From: an uncultured Lysobacter sp.
GTDB lineage: Bacteria > Pseudomonadota > Gammaproteobacteria > Xanthomonadales > Xanthomonadaceae
DNA length: 64,000 bases
Assembly: GCA_946480055.1 (NCBI GenBank)
Contig: CAMLID010000014.1
Coordinates: 4,825-68,824, forward strand
Reading direction: 5' to 3'
Below, in pieces: positions 1 to 11,082 of the stretch. Under the pieces are notes generated by a model, which saw only the letters and a list, made by a program, of their open reading frames with translations, ran no database searches and was not told the origin of the DNA. The position numbers and the translations under genes were made by a program. Every line of letters starts with the position of its first letter. The first letter of the stretch is position 1.

Positions 1-1
1 G

Positions 2-1057
<1,056 letters not shown>

Positions 1058-1060
1058 GCG

Positions 1061-2209
1061 ATGACGGGATTGCGATCGCGCACCTGCTTGTTGTTGCTGC
1101 TGTTGTCGTGGCTGGTCGCCTGCGATCGCGCACCGGCACCGGTGCGCTTCCACGCCCAGGGCCAGCCGGTCCTGCTCAGCGAATGGGGCGTGCTGCGCGT
1201 GGTCGACCATCATCTGCGTCTCAACGACGGCGTGGTGCCCTACGAACTCAACACGCCGCTGTTCAGCGACTACGCACACAAGCTGCGCACGGTCTGGATG
1301 CCCAAGGGCGATGCGGCGCGCTACGTCGCCGAAGGCGCCTTCGATTTCCCGGTCGGCACCGTGATCAGCAAGACCTTCTACTACCCGCGCGTGCCCGGCG
1401 AGGCGGCCGATAGCGACGTGGTCGCGCGCAGCAACAGCGCCGATGGCGAGTTCCGCGACGGCGCGTTGGACCTGGCGAAGGTGCGGCTGATCGAAACCCG
1501 GCTGCTGGTGCGCCGCCAGGAAGGCTGGATTGCGCTGCCCTACGTCTGGAACGCCGAGCAGACCGAAGCCAAGCTGATGCGCGGCGGCGAACTGGTGGCG
1601 CTGAGCCTGCAGGCCGCCGACGGCAGCCGCGAGAGCGCGACCTACCAGGTGCCGGATCAGAACCAGTGCGGCGGTTGCCATGGCACCGACATCAAGAGCA
1701 AGGCGCTGCAGCCGATCGGACTGAAGGCGCGCCATCTCAATCGCGACTTCGACTACGCCGGCGGCCGCGCCAACCAGCTCGTGCACTGGCAGCAGCTGGG
1801 GTACCTGCGCGACGCGCCGACGCCGAACGCCGCGCCGCGCGCGGCCGACTGGCGCGACAGCGCCCGCGCCAGCCTGGACGCGCGTGCGCGCGCCTACCTC
1901 GACATCAACTGCGGTCATTGCCACAGCCCCAAAGGACCGGGCAACACCTCGGGCCTGTGGCTGGACGCGGCGACCGACGAACCGCTGCGCCTGGGCCGCT
2001 GCAAGTTGCCGATCGCGGCGGGCAAGGGCACCGGCGACCGCCGCCACGACATCGTGCCGGGCGATCCGGATGCGTCGATCCTCGTCTATCGCATGGACAG
2101 CGACGACCCGTCGGCGATGATGCCCGAGGTCGGCCGCAGCGTGGTGCATCGCGAAGGCGTGACGCTGATCCGGGAATGGATCGCGGCGCAGCAGGGAGAT
2201 TGCGGCTAG
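1061..2209 (+). CDS. SO2930-family diheme c-type cytochrome lipoprotein
   Basis: 382 residues. The N-terminus is a lipoprotein signal peptide (Arg-containing start, Leu run, lipobox LVAC with Cys21), so the protein should be membrane-anchored in the periplasm or outer membrane. Two heme-attachment motifs are visible: CGGCH at residues 203-207 and CGHCH at 284-288. The C-terminal third around PGDP-S-LVYRM and MMPEVGR supplies a Met that could be a distal heme ligand. It starts three bases after the beta-helix gene and a TonB-dependent receptor gene follows 95 bases downstream. The family is known as a conserved partner of beta-helix proteins; its electron donor and acceptor are unknown. Electron transfer is supported by the motifs, the substrate is not. 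Confidence 0.85.
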   Translation: MTGLRSRTCLLLLLLSWLVACDRAPAPVRFHAQGQPVLLSEWGVLRVVDHHLRLNDGVVPYELNTPLFSDYAHKLRTVWMPKGDAARYVAEGAFDFPVGTVISKTFYYPRVPGEAADSDVVARSNSADGEFRDGALDLAKVRLIETRLLVRRQEGWIALPYVWNAEQTEAKLMRGGELVALSLQAADGSRESATYQVPDQNQCGGCHGTDIKSKALQPIGLKARHLNRDFDYAGGRANQLVHWQQLGYLRDAPTPNAAPRAADWRDSARASLDARARAYLDINCGHCHSPKGPGNTSGLWLDAATDEPLRLGRCKLPIAAGKGTGDRRHDIVPGDPDASILVYRMDSDDPSAMMPEVGRSVVHREGVTLIREWIAAQQGDCG

Positions 2210-2304
2210 CGCCCGGCGAGGGCGTGCGCTGCGTGGGGAGGGCGACGGGCGTGTTCGGGGGAACGCGTCGTCCATGTCGAAAACGAGCGTGAAGGAAGAT
2301 CCCG

Positions 2305-4740
2305 ATGCTCTTGCGTAAACACAAGCTGGTCACCGCTATCGCCGCACTTTGCGGCGGTGCCGTCCTCACCTTCGGCGCGCCCGCGCCGGCGCGCGCGCAG
2401 ACCGCGCCCGAGCCGCAGCCGCGTGCCGAGGCCAAGGACCTCGACACCATCACCGTCACCGCGCAGAGCCGCGAACAGGAACTGCAGGACGTGCCGATCG
2501 CGCTGCAGGTCGTGACCGAGCAGCTGATCGACGACGTCGCCGCCGAGGACCTGGGCGATATCGACAGCTTCGTGCCGGGGCTGGTGGTCAACAGCCAGCA
2601 GCCGACCCAGCCCAGCTTCCAGCTGCGCGGCATCAGCACCGACGACTTCGGCATCGGCACCGATCCGGCGGTCGGCATCTACGTCGACGGCGTCTATGCC
2701 GGTCGCGGCGGCGGCGTGCTGTTGCCGTTCACCGACGTTGAGCGCATCGAAGTGCTGAAGGGTCCGCAAGGCACCTTGTTCGGCCGCAACACCGCCGCCG
2801 GTGCCGTATCGATCGTGACCCGTAAACCCGGCAACGAGACCGAGGCGCGTGCGCGCCTGCGCCTGGGCAACGAAGGCAAGATCTACACCGACGCCATGGT
2901 CAACCTGCCCACCGGCGAGGACTCGGCACTGCGCGTCAACGCGCTGTTCAACCACAGCGACGGCTGGATCCAGGACGCCAACACCGGCCGCGACCTGACC
3001 CCGGAGAACAACTGGGCCACGCGCGCCGCGTTCAAGCTCGGCCTGGGCGAGCGCACCAGCGCCCTGATCAGCTGGGACCACGAGAACCTCGACCAGCTCG
3101 GCCAGGCCACTACCGGCATCGTGCCGCTGCCGCCCGCACCGGGCCTGCCGATGCTGCCGGTGGACGAGGCCGGCTACCTCGATCCGCGCAAGATCCCGAC
3201 CGCGGTCGATGTCGAGGGCAACGAAGAGTCGCGCCGTTTCGACGGCATCACCTTCATTCTCGACCACGGCTTCGACTGGGGTTCGCTGACTGCGACCACC
3301 TCCTGGCGCGACTACGACTCGGTCAACCGGGTCGAAGAGGACGGCACCGACCGCAAGTACCTCTACGTCGACTCGACCAACACCGAGAGCAACCGCAGCC
3401 TGTATCAGGAGTTCAAGTTCGCCGGCAGCACCGACCGCATCGACTGGGTCGCCGGCGCGAGCTACTTCAAGGAAGAGGCGCGCCAGACCAGCGAAGTCAA
3501 CGCGATGACCGATTCGGTCGACACCATCGTCCACAACCTGGGCATGGCTCCGACGCCGACCGGTTACCTGTTCGGCTATGTCGATCAGCAGCTCGAAGCC
3601 TTCGGCATTCCGGTCCGCCTGCTCGGCCACCGCTGGAATGAGAAGTTCAACAACACCCTGGACACCCAGTCCTATGCGGTGTTCGGCGACGTGATCTGGC
3701 ACGCCACCGACAAGCTCAACCTGACCTTCGGCCTGCGCTACACCCGCGACGAGAAGGAGTTCAGCTGGCGCAACGACCCGCGCTACGCGCCGACTCTGGA
3801 CGCCGCGCTGGACCAATTGGAGGCGATGGGTTTCTTCAGTCTGGCCGGTATTCCCCGCGAGGCCTTCGTCTTCGACGTCGCCTTCATCGACCCGCCGGCG
3901 CTGCTCAACAAGGGACTCACCAACCGCACCAAGCGTTCCTGGAGCGACTTCAGCCCGCGCTTCGTGGTCGACTACCACTTCAGCGACGACACCATGGCCT
4001 TCGCCTCCCTGGCCAAGGGCTACAAAGCCGGCGGCTTCAACTCGCTGCAGATTGGCAGCCGCTTCGACAACGAAGACGTCTGGAACCTGGAGGCCGGCAT
4101 CAAGCAGGCCTTCCCCGACCAGCGCCTGCAGTTCAACGCCTCGGCCTACTACTACGTCTACGACAATCGTCAGGCGATCCGTCTCGATACCACCACCAGC
4201 ATCCCGCGCTTCGTGATCGACACCTCGGACATGGAAGCCTACGGCGTCGATTTCGACGCGCGCTGGCAGGCCACCGACGCGCTGGGCCTGGACTTCAACG
4301 CCTCGTTCATCGACTCGACCTACAAGAACTACATCACCCCCGAGGGCGTGGACCTGGGCGGCAAGCCCACCGGCGTGCCGCACTGGTCCTTCGCCGGCGG
4401 CTTGACCTACCAGTGGTATTTCCAAGATGCCGGCGATCTGCGCTTCTCGCTGCGTCATGCCTACCGCGGCAAGAACCGCTGCACCGCCGAATCGCAGTCG
4501 CAGGGCACCTGCGGCGTCAGCCCGGCGCTGGACCTGGGCGAGGCGCGTAACCGCACCGACCTGCGTCTGGCCTGGACCGCCAACAGCGGCCACTGGGGCC
4601 TGGCGCTGTACGGCAACAACGTGTTCGACAATCAGTACATCAACGCGCTGGGCACCTACGGCATGGGCGTGCTCGGCACCGTCGGCGCGCGCGTGAGCGA
4701 ACCGCGCACCTACGGGGTGGAGTTCAACGCGAAGTTCTAA
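2305..4740 (+). CDS. TonB-dependent outer membrane receptor
   Basis: 811 residues. A signal peptide ends near ARAQ (residue 32) and is followed by a TonB-box-like stretch DTITV (47-51). A plug domain follows (DVPIALQVV, LRGI, VEVLKGPQGTLFGRN-type motifs near residues 60-165), then a long beta-barrel ending in Phe (NAKF), the usual outer-membrane assembly signal. AAGGAAG lies just before the ATG. Length and layout fit TonB receptors that take up siderophores, vitamins or glycans. The extracellular loops have only two cysteines (around 4480-4512). The beta-helix protein and cytochrome lipoprotein lie directly upstream on the same strand, so a joint role in uptake or surface redox chemistry is possible but unproven. 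The substrate cannot be told from sequence. No riboswitch or Fur box was recognised in the 95-base gap. Confidence 0.9.
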   Translation: MLLRKHKLVTAIAALCGGAVLTFGAPAPARAQTAPEPQPRAEAKDLDTITVTAQSREQELQDVPIALQVVTEQLIDDVAAEDLGDIDSFVPGLVVNSQQPTQPSFQLRGISTDDFGIGTDPAVGIYVDGVYAGRGGGVLLPFTDVERIEVLKGPQGTLFGRNTAAGAVSIVTRKPGNETEARARLRLGNEGKIYTDAMVNLPTGEDSALRVNALFNHSDGWIQDANTGRDLTPENNWATRAAFKLGLGERTSALISWDHENLDQLGQATTGIVPLPPAPGLPMLPVDEAGYLDPRKIPTAVDVEGNEESRRFDGITFILDHGFDWGSLTATTSWRDYDSVNRVEEDGTDRKYLYVDSTNTESNRSLYQEFKFAGSTDRIDWVAGASYFKEEARQTSEVNAMTDSVDTIVHNLGMAPTPTGYLFGYVDQQLEAFGIPVRLLGHRWNEKFNNTLDTQSYAVFGDVIWHATDKLNLTFGLRYTRDEKEFSWRNDPRYAPTLDAALDQLEAMGFFSLAGIPREAFVFDVAFIDPPALLNKGLTNRTKRSWSDFSPRFVVDYHFSDDTMAFASLAKGYKAGGFNSLQIGSRFDNEDVWNLEAGIKQAFPDQRLQFNASAYYYVYDNRQAIRLDTTTSIPRFVIDTSDMEAYGVDFDARWQATDALGLDFNASFIDSTYKNYITPEGVDLGGKPTGVPHWSFAGGLTYQWYFQDAGDLRFSLRHAYRGKNRCTAESQSQGTCGVSPALDLGEARNRTDLRLAWTANSGHWGLALYGNNVFDNQYINALGTYGMGVLGTVGARVSEPRTYGVEFNAKF

Positions 4741-4780
4741 GGGCGCCGCAGCCCGGCCGCGCGCCGGGCGACGACACCGG

Positions 4781-4810
4781 ACCCCGACGTCGCGAGGCGC
4801 CGGGGTTTTG
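4781..4810 (+). terminator. Terminator after the TonB receptor
   Basis: ACCCCGACG pairs with CGCCGGGGT (one mismatch) across an 8-base loop and is followed by TTTTGG. A second perfect 7-bp hairpin (GCCCGGC/GCCGGGC) lies just before it at about 4751-4769. Confidence 0.6.
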
Positions 4811-4840
4811 GTTTGCGCGCGTTACCGGCATGCTTAGCCG

Positions 4841-6958
4841 ATGCCGAAGCGCAAGGGCGGGGCATCCGTCGATCTCCAATTGCTGCCGCTCTCCAGCCTG
4901 CCCGGGGTCGGCCCGCGTGTGGCCGAGAAGCTCGCCGCGCGTGGCCTGACTACGCTGCAGGACCTGTGGCTGCAACTGCCGCGCCAGTACGAGGACCGCA
5001 CCTCGATCACCCCGATCCAGCTGTTGCAGCCGGGCGTGGCGGCGCAGGTCGAAGGTCGCGTCGAAGCGGTCGAGCGTGGCTTCCGTTATCGGCCGGTGCT
5101 GCGCGTGGCGATCGGCGACGACAGCCGCGGCACCTTGGTGCTGCGTTTCTTCCATTTCCGCGCCGCCCAGGTCGCGCAGTTCCGGGTCGGCGCGCGCGTG
5201 CGCTGCTACGGCACACCCAAGCCCGGGCAGATCGGGCTGGAGATCGTGCATCCCAGCTATCGCGTGCTCGACGATCACGACGACAGTGCGCTCGGCGAAC
5301 AGCTCGATCCGGTCTATCCCGCCGTCGAAGGCATCGGCCCGGTCTCGCTGCGCCGGCTGATCGGTCTGGCCCTGGACCGCTTGCCCGACGAGGACGCGCT
5401 GGAGCTGCTGCCGCACGAGCTGCGCGAGCGCCTGAAGCTGCCGACCTTGCGCGAGGCCCTGCTGACCGTGCACCGGCCGCCGCAGGACGCGGATGTCGCC
5501 GCGTTGATCGCCGGCACCCATCCGGCGCAGCGCCGGCTCGCACTGGAGGAACTGCTCGCGCATCACCTGAGCCTGCGTCGCCAGCGCATCGCCCAGCAGG
5601 CGCACAAGGCGCGCGCGCTGAAGGGGATGGTGCTGGCCGAGCGTCTGCGCAAGGCGCTACCGTTCGCCCTGACCGGCGCCCAGCAGCGCGTGTTCGCGCA
5701 GATCCGCGCCGACCTCGCCAAGCCTTCGCCGATGCTGCGCCTGGTCCAGGGCGACGTCGGCAGCGGCAAGACCGTGGTCGCGGCGATGGCGGCGATGATC
5801 GCCGTGCATGCCGGTCGCCAGGCCGCGCTGATGGCGCCGACCGAACTGCTGGCCGAGCAGCACCTCAACAATCTGCGCGCCTGGCTGGAACCGCTGGATG
5901 TGCGCGTGGCCTGGCTGGCCGGCAAGGTCACCGGACGTGCCCGCGCCAAGGTGCTGGAGGAAGTCGCCAACGGGCAGGCCCAGGTCGTGGTCGGCACCCA
6001 TGCGTTGATGCAGGAGGGCGTAGCCTTCCGCGATCTGGCGCTGGCGATCGTCGACGAACAGCACCGCTTCGGCGTGCACCAGCGCCTGGCGCTGCGCGAC
6101 AAGGGCGCCGGCGGCAGCGTCGGCGCCGACGCGATCGTGCCGCACCAACTGGTGATGACCGCGACGCCGATTCCGCGCACCCTGGCGATGGCGGCCTACG
6201 CCGACCTCGACGTCTCGGCGATCGACGAACTGCCGCCCGGCCGCACGCCGGTGCAGACCGTGGCGCTCAGCGACGAGCGCCGGCCCGAGCTGGTGCAGCG
6301 TATCCGCAGCGCCTGCGCCGAGGGTCGCCAGGCGTATTGGGTCTGCACCTTGATCGACGATTCCGACGAGGTCGTGGCCCAAGCCGCGCAGACCACCTTC
6401 GAGGAGCTGTCCCGGCAGCTCACCGAATTGCGCATCGGCCTGGTCCACGGCCGCATGAAGGCGAGCGAGAAGCAGGCGACTATGCGCGCGTTCAAGGACG
6501 GCGCGGTCGATCTGCTGGTCGCGACCACCGTGATCGAGGTCGGCGTCGATGTACCCAACGCCTCGCTGATGATCATCGAGAACGCCGAGCGCCTGGGCCT
6601 GGCGCAGCTGCACCAGTTGCGCGGCCGGGTCGGCCGCGGCCGCGCGGCGTCGAGCTGTGTCCTGCTGTACCGCTCGCCGTTGTCGGGCCTGGCGCGGCAA
6701 CGCCTGGAGACCATGCGCCAGACCCACGACGGTTTCGTGATCGCCGAAAAGGACCTGGAACTGCGCGGCCCCGGCGAACTGCTGGGCACGCGCCAGACCG
6801 GCCTGGCCGGTTTCCGCGTCGCCGATCTCGCGCGCGACGCCGACCTGCTGCCGCTGGTGCAGGAGGTCGGCGAAAAACTGCTCGCGCAATCGCCCGAACT
6901 GGCCGAGCGCATCGTCGCGCGCTGGGTGGGCGGGGCCGTGCGCTACGCGTCGGCTTGA
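4841..6958 (+). CDS. recG: ATP-dependent DNA helicase RecG
   Basis: 705 residues. RecG remodels stalled replication forks and branch-migrates Holliday junctions in the cytoplasm. The N-terminal wedge domain includes a helix-hairpin-like LPGVGPRVAEKL segment (about residues 19-30) and an OB fold. The helicase core shows Walker A GDVGSGKT (304-311), motif II DEQH (405-408), TATPIPRT (motif III) and the late motif HQLRGRVGRG. The usual family length is about 690-710, so the gene is complete. The only upstream ATG in frame gives a short basic leader MPKRKGGAS before the conserved LSSLPGVGP, so the start is reasonable. It stands alone: a terminator lies before it and a repeat-filled gap after it. 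Confidence 0.97.
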   Translation: MPKRKGGASVDLQLLPLSSLPGVGPRVAEKLAARGLTTLQDLWLQLPRQYEDRTSITPIQLLQPGVAAQVEGRVEAVERGFRYRPVLRVAIGDDSRGTLVLRFFHFRAAQVAQFRVGARVRCYGTPKPGQIGLEIVHPSYRVLDDHDDSALGEQLDPVYPAVEGIGPVSLRRLIGLALDRLPDEDALELLPHELRERLKLPTLREALLTVHRPPQDADVAALIAGTHPAQRRLALEELLAHHLSLRRQRIAQQAHKARALKGMVLAERLRKALPFALTGAQQRVFAQIRADLAKPSPMLRLVQGDVGSGKTVVAAMAAMIAVHAGRQAALMAPTELLAEQHLNNLRAWLEPLDVRVAWLAGKVTGRARAKVLEEVANGQAQVVVGTHALMQEGVAFRDLALAIVDEQHRFGVHQRLALRDKGAGGSVGADAIVPHQLVMTATPIPRTLAMAAYADLDVSAIDELPPGRTPVQTVALSDERRPELVQRIRSACAEGRQAYWVCTLIDDSDEVVAQAAQTTFEELSRQLTELRIGLVHGRMKASEKQATMRAFKDGAVDLLVATTVIEVGVDVPNASLMIIENAERLGLAQLHQLRGRVGRGRAASSCVLLYRSPLSGLARQRLETMRQTHDGFVIAEKDLELRGPGELLGTRQTGLAGFRVADLARDADLLPLVQEVGEKLLAQSPELAERIVARWVGGAVRYASA

Positions 6959-7000
6959 TCGGGACTGGGCGCGAGCGCGTAGTTGCGAGCTCATTCCGGG

Positions 7001-7107
7001 CCCTCATCCGCACTGCGGACACCTTCTCCCGCAAGCGGGAGAAGCGAGGATCAGAGGCTTGAGGGTTTGAGGCCCTCTCCCCGGAGAAGCGGTTAGGAGA
7101 GGGCCGG
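7001..7107. repeat. Intergenic palindromic repeat of the CCCTCTCC/GGAGAGGG family
   Basis: Two perfect 10-bp hairpins stand side by side: CTTCTCCCGC (7023-7032) with GCGGGAGAAG (7035-7044), and GGCCCTCTCC (7071-7080) with GGAGAGGGCC (7096-7105). Related copies lie at 51078-51220 and 52304-52416. The element fills most of the 274-base gap between recG and the next gene. It could also work as a transcript end, but no T-run follows. Confidence 0.65.
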
Positions 7108-7232
7108 GCCTAGCGTCGACCCGGAATCCTGCCGTGCGCTGCAAACGCCTCGCCCCCACTTTCGCAACCCCTGCCACACAAACCGCCGAAACTCTGGCTA
7201 TAGTGTCCCGCCGCCAGGAGCGCACCCCCCGG

Positions 7233-7829
7233 ATGCCGGGAGCCCCTCACAACGCGGCTATGCAATGGTTCGGCCCGGCTTTCGAGCGGCTGCACCCCCT
7301 GCTGCAAGCGCTGCACCGCAGCGGCGGCACCCTGAGCGGCGAAGTCGCGATCTCCATCGGTACCGGCCTGGCCGGGCGCCTCGGCAGGCGCCTGGCGCGA
7401 CGTCTGGGCATTCCCCTCGATCGTCCGCGGCGCGGGTTCCAGGTCCGCATCGTCCACGACGGCGAAGCCATGCAATGGCGGCGCCGCTTCGACGACGGCA
7501 GCGAGCTGGTCTCGGTGTTCCGTCCCGTCGGCCGTTACCCCGACGGGCATTGGCTGGAAAGCACCGGTCCGGCGCGCCTGCGCCTGGGCGTGGACCTCGA
7601 CGGCGGCGGCTGGCGCTGGCACCTGCTCTCGGTCGCGCTGCGCGGCCTGCCGCTGCCGCGTGTCCTGTTCCCGCGCACCGACGCCTACAAACGCATCGAG
7701 GACGGCGACCGCTATCGCTTCGCCGTCGCCTTCTCCCTGTTTCCCCTCGGCGAACTGCTGCGCTACGAAGGCGCGCTGCACGCCATCCCGGCCGATCCGG
7801 CCGTTACTGTCGAAAGAGTGGTTACATGA
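7233..7829 (+). CDS. DUF4166 domain protein
   Basis: 198 residues from the ATG at 7233, preceded by AGGAG at 7216-7220. An upstream ATG at 7134 would add 33 poorly conserved-looking residues, and another in-frame ATG at 7260 sits right before the conserved part. The visible pattern (WFGPAFERLHPLLQALH, then SGEVAI, then a C-terminal RIEDGDRYRFAV) matches the DUF4166 family, which has no assigned function; I see no catalytic motif. The stop overlaps the start of the nucleoside hydrolase gene by four bases (ATGA), so the two are translationally coupled, and a link to nucleoside salvage is possible but not shown. Confidence 0.75.
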   Translation: MPGAPHNAAMQWFGPAFERLHPLLQALHRSGGTLSGEVAISIGTGLAGRLGRRLARRLGIPLDRPRRGFQVRIVHDGEAMQWRRRFDDGSELVSVFRPVGRYPDGHWLESTGPARLRLGVDLDGGGWRWHLLSVALRGLPLPRVLFPRTDAYKRIEDGDRYRFAVAFSLFPLGELLRYEGALHAIPADPAVTVERVVT

Positions 7830-8761
7830 CCGACCGCATTCCCCTGCTTATCGATACCGACCCGGGCGTGGACGACGCGCTCGCGCTGCTGATGGCGTTC
7901 AACGATCCGCGCCATCGGCTGGTCGGTCTGACCATCGCCGCCGGCAACGTCGGCCTCAAACACACCGTCGCCAACGCGCTGAAGCTGTGCGAAGTGTCCG
8001 GCGTCGACGTGCCGGTATTCGCCGGTGCCGCCGCGCCGTTGCTGCATCCCTCGCCGGACGCGGGTTACGTGCACGGCCAGGACGGTTTCGGCGACGTCGG
8101 CTACGAGGCCGCCCGGCGCCAGGTCGAGGCCGAGCACGCCGCGCTGGCGATCCTGCGCCTGTCGCACGAGCACGCCGGCAAGCTGCTGCTGGTCGCGCTG
8201 GGGCCGCTGACCAACATCGCGCTGGCGCTCAAGCTCGATCCGACCCTGCCCGAGCGCGTCGCGCGCTTCGTGGTCATGGGCGGCGCGGTCACCTGCCGCG
8301 GCAACATCACCCCGGCGGCCGAGTTCAACATCTACTTTGACCCGGAGGCCGCGCACATCGTGTTCGAGGCCTTCCCGCGCATCGAACTGGCGGACTGGGA
8401 GGCGGTGATCGCGCACGGTTTCCTGCACGACGACGTGGTCCAGTGGCTCCAGGCCGACAGCCCGCGCGCGCGCTTCTACGAGCGCATCTCGGAGAAGACC
8501 CGGTTGTGGTCGGCCGACCGCCGCGGCGCCCACTGGCATGCCGCCGACGCCCTGGCGATGGCGTTCGCGCTGGAGCCCGAAGGGGCTGTCGAGGTCCTGG
8601 ACCGGGCCTTGTCGATCGAGCTGGAGGGCCGGCACGGGCGCGGCGCGACCGTGGTCGACTGGCGCGGCGAGGGCGGAGCCCCGGCCCGGGTCGCGATCCT
8701 GATGCGCTACGACCAGGAGCGCTTCCAGGGCCTGATCCAGGGGGCCCTGGCGGCCGTTTAG
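7826..8761 (+). CDS. Inosine-uridine-preferring type nucleoside hydrolase
   Basis: 311 residues, the usual length of the family. It should cleave the N-glycosidic bond of ribonucleosides to ribose and free base, in purine or pyrimidine salvage in the cytoplasm. The calcium-binding signature DTDPGVDD is at residues 10-17; GPLTNIALAL and the VMGGA segment followed by NIYFDPEAA are also family hallmarks. The start overlaps the DUF4166 gene by four bases (ATGA). Base preference cannot be read from the sequence. A promoter for rpmE2 follows immediately after the stop. Confidence 0.93.
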   Translation: MTDRIPLLIDTDPGVDDALALLMAFNDPRHRLVGLTIAAGNVGLKHTVANALKLCEVSGVDVPVFAGAAAPLLHPSPDAGYVHGQDGFGDVGYEAARRQVEAEHAALAILRLSHEHAGKLLLVALGPLTNIALALKLDPTLPERVARFVVMGGAVTCRGNITPAAEFNIYFDPEAAHIVFEAFPRIELADWEAVIAHGFLHDDVVQWLQADSPRARFYERISEKTRLWSADRRGAHWHAADALAMAFALEPEGAVEVLDRALSIELEGRHGRGATVVDWRGEGGAPARVAILMRYDQERFQGLIQGALAAV

Positions 8762-8769
8762 GCCAGGAC

Positions 8770-8799
8770 TTGCCTCGGGTGGGAAGGGGCCGCTATAAT
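8770..8799 (+). promoter_or_regulatory. Sigma-70 promoter of rpmE2
   Basis: TTGCCT (8770-8775) and a perfect TATAAT (8794-8799) are separated by 18 bases, 33 bases before the rpmE2 start codon. This is the clearest consensus -10 box in the window. Confidence 0.65.
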
Positions 8800-8831
8800 G
8801 CCGCTCTTTCCCGCATCAATTTGTGAGTGCC

Positions 8832-9074
8832 ATGAAGGCAGGTATCCATCCCGAGTACCGCGACGTCGTTTTCCAGGACGTCACCACCGATTTCCAGATC
8901 GTGACCCGTTCGACCCTGTCGAGCAAGGAAACGGTCAAGGTCGACGGCACTGAGTACCCGCTGATCAAGGTCGATATCTCGTCGGCTTCGCACCCGTTCT
9001 ACACGGGCAAGCACAAGATCATGGATACCAGCGGTCGCGTCGACAAGTTCCGCAAGCGTTACGCGCAGAAGTAA
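8832..9074 (+). CDS. rpmE2: 50S ribosomal protein L31 type B
   Basis: 80 residues from the ATG at 8832 ([16 protein letters not shown]), matching the standard start of the family; an in-frame GTG three codons upstream is the alternative. It is a small protein of the large ribosomal subunit. The sequence lacks the CxxC zinc-binding cysteines of type A L31, which defines it as type B, the zinc-independent form. HPFYTGK and [13 protein letters not shown] near the C-terminus are characteristic. A strong promoter precedes it and a strong terminator follows. In other bacteria the zinc-free paralogue is often under Zur control; I see no clear Zur box here, and the near-consensus promoter suggests it is the main L31. 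Confidence 0.96.
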   Translation: MKAGIHPEYRDVVFQDVTTDFQIVTRSTLSSKETVKVDGTEYPLIKVDISSASHPFYTGKHKIMDTSGRVDKFRKRYAQK

Positions 9075-9098
9075 TCGCGGCGCAAAGTTGCATGCAGA

Positions 9099-9126
9099 AC
9101 GGCTGCCTTCCGAGGCGGCCGTTTTT
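9099..9126 (+). terminator. Terminator of rpmE2
   Basis: ACGGCTGCCT (9099-9108) pairs with AGGCGGCCGT (9113-9122) through a 4-base loop, with one G-T pair, followed by a run of T. Confidence 0.85.
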
Positions 9127-9440
9127 GCGTTTGCGGCCCGCCGACAGGCGTCGGCCTGAAGCGGCCATTCGCTTCCACTGGCTTGCGGGCACCCCGATGC
9201 GACGGATCGTTCGCGCGGGTCCCGGCGCGCTCAAGCAATCGTCCTGACGCGGTCGTTCGCGATCGCGGCCGGCGCTTGCGCGGCCGATTGCACGGCGGCC
9301 GCTCTCCGTGCCGGTCGGCGCTCCGTTCGTCCGGCCCATCCACCGTATGCAGAGAGCGCATCGGCGGCGCCGCATCGACCCTGCCAGCGGAACAGCCCGG
9401 CCCGTCCCCGCGACCAAAGTCCGAGCCGGTGCTCCATAGC
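9127..9440. other. Non-coding stretch before gltA
   Basis: About 310 bases between the rpmE2 terminator and the gltA promoter region. Open frames here are antisense or low-quality and show no recognisable protein. No tRNA, riboswitch or repeat copy was recognised. Confidence 0.5.
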
Positions 9441-9444
9441 GGTG

Positions 9445-9453
9445 TGCGATAAT
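9445..9453 (+). promoter_or_regulatory. Candidate extended -10 promoter of gltA
   Basis: TGCGATAAT is an extended -10 (TG-N-GATAAT), 84 bases before the likely GTG start. No convincing -35 box is visible, as is common for extended -10 promoters. Confidence 0.4.
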
Positions 9454-9536
9454 TTGTGGACGCGGCGTGTCCGCGATTCCCTGTCCCCACCTCGCCCGCG
9501 GCCATCCCTGCGGTGCGCAGACATGAGGAGCTGTTC

Positions 9537-10886
<1,350 letters not shown>

Positions 10887-10907
10887 GTCGTCGTCACCGC
10901 ATCACCG

Positions 10908-10934
10908 AACGCCCCGCCCAGTGCGGGGCGTTTT
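10908..10934 (+). terminator. Terminator of gltA
   Basis: AACGCCCCGC (10908-10917) pairs with GCGGGGCGTT across a short loop, followed by TTCGTTT. Confidence 0.85.
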
Positions 10935-11004
10935 CGTTTCCGGCGGTTCTTGAGTCGGGGGCTTCGGCTGTCGCAGCTGTTGGATGCCGGTGGGGCTTTG
11001 CCTT

Positions 11005-11032
11005 CTGTGGGAGCGGCGTAAGCCGCGATCGC
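11005..11032 (+). repeat. REP-like element, single copy
   Basis: CTGTGGGAGCGGCGTAAGCC then GCGATCGC: a palindromic core GCGGC-GTAA-GCCGC preceded by the TGTGGGA head. The same unit recurs at 26959-27036 and 36319-36482. Confidence 0.75.
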
Positions 11033-11082
11033 TCGTGCGGACAGCTCCCGCCCCGGGCCGCGGCTCATCGCGGCACCCGCAA

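Noticed and set aside
2206..4593. 795-residue open frame on the minus strand opposite the TonB receptor
   Set aside because: Antisense shadow caused by high GC at codon position three; repetitive Val/Gly/Arg composition, no domain, fully covered by a recognised gene.
9127..9440. Possible small gene or structured RNA in the gap before gltA
   Set aside because: Open frames lack ribosome sites and recognisable features; no known RNA motif was seen.
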